Source: Amorphophallus konjac
Lineage: Eukaryota; Streptophyta; Magnoliopsida; Alismatales; Araceae
Direction: 5' to 3'
NCBI GenBank assembly: GCA_022559845.1
Contig: CM040126.1
Location: 44,758,458-44,822,457, forward strand
DNA: 64,000 nucleotides
Made by a program: the position numbers and the translations under genes. Below, one piece after another: positions 55,760 to 64,000 of this stretch (its first letter is position 1; the number at the start of each line of letters is the position of its first letter). The notes under the pieces were generated by a model. The model worked only from the letters and a program-made list of their open reading frames with translations, had not been told where the DNA came from and ran no database searches.

Positions 55760-57430
55760 AGAGCCAACTCGAGGAGTACAGATTCCCACAGAAGAGAAGG
55801 GATTCAAAATCCTGAAGTCGAGATTGAGGGTGAATCTTCCCATTCCTCGAAGAGGAGTAGGTCCAGTGGTAGCAGTTCCAGGAAGCTCTCGGATCTCGAA
55901 GGGCACTTCAGCGGAAGGACCCGATCGTAACTCGTAAGCCAAGTTTTCCTGCCCTTTTTTTCATTCTTTTTTCTTCCTTTCTTTCTGACCAAACCTCCTC
56001 TCCATTCCCTGCATGCGTAGAGTGTGATGAAATCACAGATCTCATGGGAGTTGGTAGTGGCAGCATACCGAGATCTCCCAGATTTTCAGAAGGCGAGGCT
56101 AGACGTGATGGGATTTGGCACCTTTCTTCGGATCGAGCCGCTCGAGCTCGACCTGGTCCTGATCCAAGCCTTGTGTGAGAGATGGGACCCAGTGAGTCGG
56201 GCATTCCTGATGCCCTGGGGGCACATGGTGCCCAGCTTGGAGGATGTGGTCCGGATCACAAGCCTGAAGGTGGAGGGCGAGGCAGTGACCGGGGTCACTT
56301 ATGCGGATTACTGAGATGGTGCTCGGAAGCTACTGGGTTTGCACCTAGATGGTCGGAAAAATAAGTCGGTAGCTAGGGCGTCCCTCATGGATGCATTAGG
56401 GCTCACCGACACTCGTCGGCGGGACGACGAATCCTCAGAAGAGTTCATGGAAAGGATGGAAATAGGATGCCGTGCCGTGTACTGCACAGATTTCGGCAAC
56501 TGGGAAAGATGTAACATAGATTTGAGAAGATTTCTCCTCTTCTTTTTGGGGAGATTGGTACTGAGCTCGGAAGGGGACGGTATCCAATGTCGCTTCCTGG
56601 AGCTGCTGTCAGACCTTGAAAGAGTAGGATACTATGCCTGGGGAGCTGCCATGCTGGCACACTTGTTTGCAGGTCTGTTCCAAGAAGCGGACCGTGAGAT
56701 GACTGTGAGTGGTTTCACACCATTCATCCAGGTATTTTTGGTTTTGCTTGTTTTGTATTTTTTTTTGTTTTGCAAAGTACTGATGACCTGCACCGAGCAG
56801 CTGTGGAGCTATTATTACCTCCCCATGGGGAGAGCTCGGCATTGGCGACCCGCGATGGTGTCGCTAGCCAGGCGGTGGGAACCCATCATGAGTGCGGCAC
56901 CCCTAACTTACCAACTGATGGTGCTAAGGCGGGAGCTACAGGAGTTCCCTGCAGCGATGGTAAACTGGAGACCCTACTCAGACTTGGTCGATGCCGACCA
57001 GCCGTGGGTTCTAGCAAGTCGTGCCCGGTTCGGACGGGAATTATGGATGCACTGCCTAAATGAAATCGAGCCGCTTCGGCTACGATTGGTTATGAGGACT
57101 TTAGGACTGGCTCAAGAAGGGGTGGATTCAGCTGCTCCACCTCGTGTCGGGAGAAAGACGCGAGGACTGGCGACCTGCATTGACTGGCACGTGCGGTTCC
57201 CTGAACAGTATGAGGACTGGCAACGGGGTGGCACGATTGTAGAATCACATGCGCGGGATAGCGAAGACTACTTGCGTCTATATAGGACAAAGTACGCAGA
57301 GCGGCTCCAACCCCGGGGACTTGTGGAGGTAGGTTTCCCCTTTTTCTCTTTTCTTCTTTCTCCCTTTTTGAGAGCGTTTTGCCCGGAGAGTAGTGGGACA
57401 AGTGATGCAGAGAGAGAGGGCGAAACTTGA
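55760..57430 (+). pseudogene. antisense gene 4: PMD protein, full domain, one stop codon
   Basis: The leader exon to about 55,925 has EGESSHSSKRSRSSGSS and KLSDLEGHFSG, homologous to the leader of antisense gene 1. Exon 2 (56,021-56,731) starts with the ATG at 56,027 (MKSQISWELVVAAYRDLPD) and holds FLMPWGHMVPSLEDVVRI, then TGA at 56,312 where gene 2 reads Arg in the same motif (DYRESA). It continues through LRRFLLFFLGRLV and YYAWGAAMLAHLF to FTPFIQ before a donor. Exon 3 starts at 56,801 with LWSYYYLPMGRARHWRPAM and runs to 57,328, including CLNEIEPLRLRLVMRTLGL. The 69-bp intron is in frame without a stop. No coiled-coil exons follow. A GGAATAAAAT signal lies near 57,453. It is antisense to the Tat pol that starts its 3' flank at 59,204. 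Confidence 0.75.
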
Positions 57431-57431
57431 T

Positions 57432-59203
57432 GTAATTTTTTATTTTGAAAAGGAATAAAATACAAGGTTTGGTCTATTTGGTTTTCACCTTTACTTTTGT
57501 CGCCTCGAATCCCTACACACATCACTGAAACAAACAAATCAGAATTTCTGTTCTGACTTGGCCCCTTGCTCAATAAGCAAATGGTCACATTGACTGTCTT
57601 TGATAACTGGTCAAGGGGCCAAGCCTTTATTTAAGGAAGGCGAGAGAAAGATGCAGTGATGATAAATGCGACAGGCAAGCACACGAATGCAAGCGGTATT
57701 AAAAGTGAGATGCTGCACGCAAATACAATCATGCAAAATTGATTTGTTTTCTTTTTTATATTTGACATTTTTTTATTTTATCATAAAAAAGATTTTTTTT
57801 GTTTACAAATATGTACATTTTCTCTTTTCCATTTTTTTTGTTATTTTTATTATAAAATTTTTTTGTTGCTAATGCCTGTCAAGCACCCAAGTGGCACCCA
57901 ACCTATACGAGAACAGGGGTTTCTTACTAACCTCCCAAGTATCCTAAGTGCACATCTAGGTTGATTTGGGCCTCTAGACCCCTCGAATGATGATCCTGCC
58001 GGCTAAGACTTACCCTGATGACAATACCGTCATGCCATGCTTAGGCTCCCAGTCGCTTCCGACCACAGGGATTCACCCAAAAGGTGTTTGAGGTAAGAGA
58101 TTTGCCCGACCCGGGTCTGTTTCCTCACAACTCTAGATGGTATATGATGGAACACCCTGGAACCCCAATGACCAACCGCGCGACGCTGACCCGGAATCAG
58201 ACGCCGTCGCACCCATAGGTGACGCGCTTGCATTGGCCTAAGCCCGAGGTTAAACAAGAAGACATCAAGGTGGTAAACAGGGGTCTTGACCAGCCAGAAA
58301 CACGGAGACTCCTTCGCAGCGATAGCTTTTGCTTTTCAAAGTAGGCAACCAAATGTGTATATTAAAATAAGGTCGCAGACCCTGGACAGTTTTCACCCTT
58401 CAGAAACTCCATCGAACCTTCATCTTTAGAGGGAGAAGGAAGAGTGTAGGGGAGAAACCTCCTGAGAGGACCGGCAAAGCCATTAACCCAGTGAGCGAAT
58501 AAGGGCCCATTAACTCTTTCCTTTCGGATAACTTCGGACCAAATCTCGAACATTTACATTCCATAGCCCCCTCCCTTTTATGGATTCAAACTTTTGCTTT
58601 GAGGGGTTCCATTTATCGCATCAGGCACGGTCACGACCAGGCTCTTGATTTTGATTTTGTATTTATTTTTGTGAGGGAGATATAGTCGTTTGACGTTTGT
58701 GGGCTCCCTTTCGTATGCCTGCGGGGACACTGCCCTCTTCTCGTGCTCTGATCGATGCTCGAGGAAATGGATCCTACTCTTGCCCTTGGGGTTTGAGTTT
58801 CGGTTTCTCATGCCCAGCGTTTTAAGGGCGCCGACTCTCTCATTTGGTCGAAGAAAAAAGAATAAAGATTACAGCTTCCGGAGATCTTCTGGGTGGGGCC
58901 CCACCGTAGGTGATGCTACCTACTTTTTTTTGAATAAAATACATAAGTGAGCATATGTTAGCTTCCTTCGAGCGAGCATAGGCCGACGTGGCCGGACAGG
59001 GATCTCCACGGTTCTGGCAAACCAAGACCCGGTGCCTACCAAGCCTTAATGGGCCCTATCCTAACATGAAGGTTAGATGCAGTGACTTGACTACATGGTG
59101 ACCACCAGGCATTGGCATTTTGAATTTTCCATATTTTTAGTGGTTTTCAATATTTCTTTGTTTTTGATGTTTTCTATCTTTTCATCATTTTTTTTGTTTT
59201 GTG
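57432..59203. other. spacer between antisense gene 4 and the Tat pol, no gene recognised
   Basis: T-rich runs near 57,740-57,860, then unrecognised mixed sequence. The two genes on either side converge on it. Open frames up to 86 codons show no family features. Confidence 0.6.
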
Positions 59204-62200
59204 CTAAGGGTAGTATTTCTTAAGATAAAGCCCATTCCAAGGGTGGGGTAACTCGGTCCCTTCGGCGTTGACTAGCTTGTAGGCATTGCCAGGGTACACG
59301 GCTTGAATTACAAATGGTCCTTCCCAATTGGGTTGGAGCTTAGAACGCGGACCTCCAGGTTTGACAAAAATTCTTTTTACGACCATCTCACCGACTTTGA
59401 ATTTTCTCTCAACGACTTTCTTTTGGTAAAAGCGAGCGAGTCTATTTTGATACACACGCGCGTGTTCGGCAGCGGCCAGCCGCTTCTCATCCAAGAGTTC
59501 CAACTGGGCGAGGAGTGAATTACGACCATCGTCGAGGAAAAATTCCTCATCCAATTGTACCCTGAGAGAAGGGATCAGAGTCTCGTACGGGACTACCGCT
59601 TCCATACCATAAGTAAGGGCAAATGGAGTCTGCCCGGTGGGGGTACGGATTGAAGTGCGATAGGCCCATAGGGCTTCGATAAGTTTTTCTGGCCAGTCTG
59701 AAAACTTACTAGACTCGCAGGTTTTTTTGATGATTTTGAGCAATGTTTTATTGGTGGCCTCCGCTTGGCCGTTACCTTGTAGGTAATAAGGCGATGAATG
59801 ATGCAATGTAATTGCGTACCTTTTGCAGAGGTCGTATAGGTCCTGAGAAATGAACTGTGGCCCATTGTCGGTGACGATTGTGCTTGGGACGCCGAATCTG
59901 GCGAGGATGTTCTTCATGATGAACTTGCAGACTGTTGACGCCTTGATTTCCGCGTAAGCTTCGGCTTCGGCCCATTTGGTGAAGTATTCCGTCGCAGTAA
60001 GGATGAAAGATTTCTGCTTGGTGAGGGAATTGGGATCACCTAGGGGACCAATGATGTCGAATGCCCACATGGAGAAAGGCCACGGGGAGGATATTGGATG
60101 AAGTGAGGAAGATGGTGAATAGATTTTATCGGCGTGAAGTTGACACTTGACACACCTACGGACATAGACAGCACAATCCTCTTCCATAGTGGGCCAATAA
60201 AAGCCTTGGCGAATGATCTTCTTGGCGAGCATCTGACTATTCACGTGGCCACCGCACACACCCGAGTGCGTCTCCTCTACACATTTCCAAACCTCATCGT
60301 CACCAAGACATCTTAACAGAATACCAGTAAGGCTCCTCCTATAGAGTAGACCTCCAACCAATGTGTATTTCTGAGCCACCCTTCTTATGGCTTTCTTGTC
60401 CTCTGTGGTGGCCCCTTCAGGATAAGACTGATCTTGGCAGTATTTGACGATTTCATAGAACCATGGTTTCTCTTCATCAGCCAGTTCTTCTTCGGCCTCT
60501 GCCAACATGATTTCCCTCTTCTCAAGGATATCTTCCTGCAGGATCTTCCTTGCTATCCTGTCTTTGATATTTACGTAGGAAGCATCATCGATTGCAGGGG
60601 CGTGAAGTTTGTAGATGGAAATGGACTCAAACCATCTTCCTAGAGGGAACCTTATGGATGATGCCAACGAGGCGAGGGCATCGGCGAGAATATTCTGATG
60701 ACGAGGGACATGAACAAAGATCAGTTTGGTGAACAGTTTGGCAAAGGCAGCAGTGAGTTCTTGGTATGGCTTGAGTTTGGGATCGCGAGTGCGATATTTA
60801 GTGAGCACCTGGCGAAGGATGAGTTGACTATCACCTACGACTCGCAACTCAGTGATACGAAAAGAATGAGCGAGTTCTAGGCCAGCTAGAAGAGCTTCAT
60901 ATTCGGCTATATTGTTGGTAACTGGAAATTTGAGCTGGTATGCCAATGGGAATGTGAGGCCTTCAGGCGACAGGAGGGCGACGCCGATTCCTCTCCCTTG
61001 AGAATTCAGAGCTCCATCAAAATATAGCGTCCACATTGGCTCATCTGATTGGTTGACGGACATTAGTTCCTCATCTGGAAACTCTGATTGGACGGGATCG
61101 AACTTGGGAAGAGGATGGTGAGCGAGATGCTCGGCTATGGCATAGCCTTTAATCGCCTTTTGCTGGATGTAGGTGATGTCGAACTGAGAGAGAAAACTTT
61201 GCCAGCGTGCTAGCCTATCCGTAAGGACGGATTTCTCCAGAAGGAATTTGATAGGATTCATTCGAGCAATCAAGTGGACCTCATGAGCCAAGAAGTAGTG
61301 CTTCAATTTCTGCACTACCCAAACGAGGGCAGCACAGGTTTTCTCCATGACGGTGTACTTCTGCTCACAGGGATTGAGAAGTTTGGACAAGTAATAGGTT
61401 GCCCGTTCCTTGCCTTCTTCATCAGCTTGTGCGAGGACGGCTCCCACGGAGTCATCCAAGACTGAGACGTAAAGGATCAGAGGTTTTTCTGGTTTGGGTG
61501 GAATGAGAACGGGTGGACTAGCCAGATATTCCTTCAACCCTTCAAAAGCTTTCTGACATTTAGAATTCCAGTGGAATTCTACTCCTGGCTTGGTCAACTC
61601 GTAGAGAGGTCTACACCTTTGTGAATGTTGGGACACAAACCGACGAATAAACTGCAACCTCCCGATTAAACCTCGGACTTCCCTCAAATTCTTGGGAGGC
61701 GGCATATCCCTGATAGCCTTGGCTTTGTCGGGATCTATCTCGATCCCTCTTTTACTCACAATGAAACCCAGCAATTTACCCGACGACACACCAAACACAC
61801 ACTTCTTCGGGTTCATTTTCAATTGGAACTCCCTTGACCTCTGCAAGACCTTAGCCAAAACTTCTGGATGTTCCATCCTGGTCCTTGATTTCACCAACAA
61901 GTCATCCACATACACTTCCAGGTATATGTGCATCATGTCATGAAATATGGCCATCATAGCTCTTTGGTAAGTAGCTCCAGCATTCTTTAACCCAAACGGC
62001 ATGACCACGTAACAATATGTTCCCCAAGGGGTAGTGAATGACGTCTTCTCCTGATCCTCTTCTGCCAAACGAATTTGATTATATCCTGAAAATCCATCCA
62101 TGAATGAGAGGGTCTCATAACCTGCCGTGTTATCGATCAACACATCAATGTGAGGCAAGGGAAAATCATCCTTTGGACACGCGCGGTTAAGGTCCCGGAA

Positions 62201-62983
62201 GTCGATGCAAATCCTGACTTTCCCATCTTTCTTCATGACCGGGACAATGTTCGCCACCCATTGAGGATAAAGGACGACTCTAATGAACCTGGCTTTGTGG
62301 AGCTTATCGACCTCTTCTTTCATTTTCAAAGCCATCTGAGGGTGGAAACGCCTTAACCTTTGTTTTACCGAGACGGACCCTGGTTTTAGGGTTAAACGGT
62401 GTTCGACCAAGGTTGAATCTAGACCCGGCATATCCTCGTAGCTCCATGCAAACGTGTCCTTATATTCCTTGAGAACTTCAATTAATGCCTTTTCTTCAGA
62501 GGGTGGTAGATTGTCACTTATGAGGATGATCCTAGGGTCTTCCTCAGTTCCCAAGTTGACTTCTTTGGTGGATTCTTCTACGGCGGTTGACGGCTCGTCG
62601 AATCTCTTTATTCCACTAGCGTATGCGCCCGCCGCATCCTCATATTCTTCACCCTCATCGTCAGTGGGGCATTCTTCATCCGTGATCTCGTAGACTCCAT
62701 ACCCTTCATCAAATGCACAGTCGCCCTCACATTCTATTTCCGGTAGCCGGATGGGATTTTCTAACAACTGGGGGATGGCAAGGAGGGCTTGACACCTGGC
62801 GGCTAAATCCAGAAGGAATCGACGAGGGATCTGCCTACCCTTGGATTTCTTCCTAGGTACTACCCTTGACCTATCATTCCTAGATTGACTGACAATATTT
62901 ACAGAAGAAGAGGAAGACGAAGAGGATGGTGTAGAATGTACAGGAGAAGACCCCTCAGAGGAGGGGTAGAAAAGGTCGCTCAT
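59204..62983 (-). CDS. Tat-lineage Ty3/gypsy pol: RT, RNase H, second RNase H, integrase (1,259 aa, intact)
   Basis: Starts at ATG 62983. A Ser-rich, then acidic N-terminus is followed by RT (about 190-420) with ICIDFRDLN, FMDGFSGYNQI, MPFGLKNAGATYQRAM and YVDD at 358-361. The first RNase H (about 500-625) has lost the usual TDH motif (IARMNPIKFLL), so it is probably inactive. A second, archaeal-type RNase H (650-775) keeps candidate D656, E694, D718 and D768; this dual arrangement is a Tat hallmark. Integrase has H906, H913, C944, C947 and catalytic D976, D1039, E1075, then a C-terminal GPFVIQAVYPGNAYKL segment. Protease is not in this frame. No stop or frame slip was found. Confidence 0.93.
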   Translation of the reverse strand: MSDLFYPSSEGSSPVHSTPSSSSSSSSVNIVSQSRNDRSRVVPRKKSKGRQIPRRFLLDLAARCQALLAIPQLLENPIRLPEIECEGDCAFDEGYGVYEITDEECPTDDEGEEYEDAAGAYASGIKRFDEPSTAVEESTKEVNLGTEEDPRIILISDNLPPSEEKALIEVLKEYKDTFAWSYEDMPGLDSTLVEHRLTLKPGSVSVKQRLRRFHPQMALKMKEEVDKLHKARFIRVVLYPQWVANIVPVMKKDGKVRICIDFRDLNRACPKDDFPLPHIDVLIDNTAGYETLSFMDGFSGYNQIRLAEEDQEKTSFTTPWGTYCYVVMPFGLKNAGATYQRAMMAIFHDMMHIYLEVYVDDLLVKSRTRMEHPEVLAKVLQRSREFQLKMNPKKCVFGVSSGKLLGFIVSKRGIEIDPDKAKAIRDMPPPKNLREVRGLIGRLQFIRRFVSQHSQRCRPLYELTKPGVEFHWNSKCQKAFEGLKEYLASPPVLIPPKPEKPLILYVSVLDDSVGAVLAQADEEGKERATYYLSKLLNPCEQKYTVMEKTCAALVWVVQKLKHYFLAHEVHLIARMNPIKFLLEKSVLTDRLARWQSFLSQFDITYIQQKAIKGYAIAEHLAHHPLPKFDPVQSEFPDEELMSVNQSDEPMWTLYFDGALNSQGRGIGVALLSPEGLTFPLAYQLKFPVTNNIAEYEALLAGLELAHSFRITELRVVGDSQLILRQVLTKYRTRDPKLKPYQELTAAFAKLFTKLIFVHVPRHQNILADALASLASSIRFPLGRWFESISIYKLHAPAIDDASYVNIKDRIARKILQEDILEKREIMLAEAEEELADEEKPWFYEIVKYCQDQSYPEGATTEDKKAIRRVAQKYTLVGGLLYRRSLTGILLRCLGDDEVWKCVEETHSGVCGGHVNSQMLAKKIIRQGFYWPTMEEDCAVYVRRCVKCQLHADKIYSPSSSLHPISSPWPFSMWAFDIIGPLGDPNSLTKQKSFILTATEYFTKWAEAEAYAEIKASTVCKFIMKNILARFGVPSTIVTDNGPQFISQDLYDLCKRYAITLHHSSPYYLQGNGQAEATNKTLLKIIKKTCESSKFSDWPEKLIEALWAYRTSIRTPTGQTPFALTYGMEAVVPYETLIPSLRVQLDEEFFLDDGRNSLLAQLELLDEKRLAAAEHARVYQNRLARFYQKKVVERKFKVGEMVVKRIFVKPGGPRSKLQPNWEGPFVIQAVYPGNAYKLVNAEGTELPHPWNGLYLKKYYP

Positions 62984-63999
62984 CGGACCTTGGACGGGTG
63001 GTCCGCAGGGCGGGACGCACCCGTGGGAGATGTAGGAGGTTTCCTCAACGAAGATGTGTTGTTGAGGAGTTTGAAAATTGACGTTTTTTTTTCGTTTTCA
63101 TTTTTGATGACAAAACAGTGAAAAGAGATCGGAGGAGAGAGAAAAGTGGTTATGGCTAGAGGATTGCGAGGCTCATAGAGCAGATCATGGTTGAAGACCT
63201 GGCGCGGGTTGAAAAGCCCGCGTAGGTATGTAAGCAAAGAAGGGGACCTGGGAAGATCATCAGACAACTGTCTGGCCCAGGAAGAAAATATCAGCAAAGG
63301 CTGAGACGAGTGGATGGAGAAGATGGCGGCTAATGAGCCGTCGACGGCAATGTTGAGGACGGATGAAGATCCGTCGATGACAGGGTCCTTCTGGCGAGGA
63401 CGAGGATAGTTTGGAACCTTGGCAAGAGTGGTAATATTCTCTGGTATTCCGGAGATCAATGGTGGTCCTTCAAGCTGCGGAGACGAGAACATCCTTTCCA
63501 GTGCAACGGAAATGTCCCGTATGTCGAACCATTTGTTCCACTCGCATTCCGGATCTTTGATCTTGCCTCTTTTGGTGATCCTCGGACATTTTTCAGCCAA
63601 ATATACAGCATGTGATCCCCCATATGCTTCTCGTGGGTAATCTCCCATCTGAACAACGGGCCCTCTGTTGAAGTGGTTTGATAGAGTCCATGTGAGGGGC
63701 TTCCAATCCGCCTTGAACGGTCCTTTGAAGCCTAGGCCAAACCTGCGGTTCGGCCTAATTTCCTTTGGCGGTTTGAGCCTACCCTGTAACTGTGCGCCCA
63801 GACCTTTACCCTGTTGGTAGCCGATGTTCCTCATAATCTCCCAACCTTTGGAGTGAAAAGGGAGATATGATGTTGCGGTTGCCCTGACCGGCTCCTTTGG
63901 TGCTAGTGGAACGTGAGATAGATCACGCACGTCCAGCAATGACAATATGGGCCGATGAGATGGCCAAACAGAGGGCAGAGAGGTGTTGATAGCATCCAC
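62980..63999 (-). CDS. Tat ORF upstream of pol with a G-patch-like motif, 5' end beyond the window
   Basis: Open from the right edge to TGA at 62980. About 50 residues in, GWEIMRNIGYQQGKGLGAQL followed by QGRLKPPKE is a G-patch-like motif, as found downstream of the protease in plant gypsy polyproteins; it may bind RNA. The remaining 240 residues are not recognised. The stop overlaps the pol ATG as ATGA. In Ogre/Tat elements this zone may hold an intron that joins protease and RT, so the last 80 or so codons could be intronic rather than coding. The true start is outside the window. Confidence 0.65.
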   Translation of the reverse strand: MDAINTSLPSVWPSHRPILSLLDVRDLSHVPLAPKEPVRATATSYLPFHSKGWEIMRNIGYQQGKGLGAQLQGRLKPPKEIRPNRRFGLGFKGPFKADWKPLTWTLSNHFNRGPVVQMGDYPREAYGGSHAVYLAEKCPRITKRGKIKDPECEWNKWFDIRDISVALERMFSSPQLEGPPLISGIPENITTLAKVPNYPRPRQKDPVIDGSSSVLNIAVDGSLAAIFSIHSSQPLLIFSSWARQLSDDLPRSPSLLTYLRGLFNPRQVFNHDLLYEPRNPLAITTFLSPPISFHCFVIKNENEKKTSIFKLLNNTSSLRKPPTSPTGASRPADHPSKVR

Positions 64000-64000
64000 T

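Overview
The window is a transposable-element-dense stretch of an angiosperm nuclear genome. The evidence is CACTA (En/Spm) and Ty1/copia and Ty3/gypsy (Tat, Athila, chromovirus) proteins, GT-AG introns and plant initiator-Met and Asp tRNA primer sites. I see no convincing single-copy host gene, no tRNA or rRNA gene and no CRISPR array. The species cannot be named from the sequence.

Layout. 1-4.9 kb: the 5' part of a minus-strand gypsy element, probably Tat, with a broken gag-like frame and an LTR-like region carrying a minus-strand TATA box. 4.9-15.28 kb: a decayed CACTA transposon in + orientation. It holds a broken tnp2 transposase gene and a second gene whose 5' part is a tandem array of 36-nt mini-exons. 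It is interrupted by a solo LTR with a 5-bp target duplication and by a related minus-strand LTR. 15.3-17.5 kb: an LTR end, a primer site and a copia gag remnant. 17.48-23.01 kb: two opposed copia LTRs forming a giant inverted repeat with arms of about 2.4 kb. 23.0-27.85 kb: a gag zinc-knuckle relic, then a decayed chromovirus pol with a chromodomain and a 3' LTR.

27.85-64 kb is read as one very large minus-strand Tat-lineage element that has taken nested insertions. Its intact 1,259-aa pol lies at 59.2-63.0 kb, with a G-patch ORF upstream running off the right edge. Between pol and the putative 3' LTR (27.9-35.4 kb) is an antisense (+ strand) cluster of four related, intron-containing plant-mobile-domain (PMD or DUF7745-like) genes, all broken. 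Two complete elements are nested in it: a young non-autonomous gag-only element (29,150-34,831, TSD TCTTA, three LTR differences seen by eye) and an older Athila element (41,719-53,330, TSD GAGGG).

The most unusual signals are an array of 28-bp near-perfect palindromes around the Tat promoter and the antisense genes, the phase-preserving mini-exon array, the giant LTR inverted repeat with a second palindrome inside one arm only, and the antisense PMD gene cluster.
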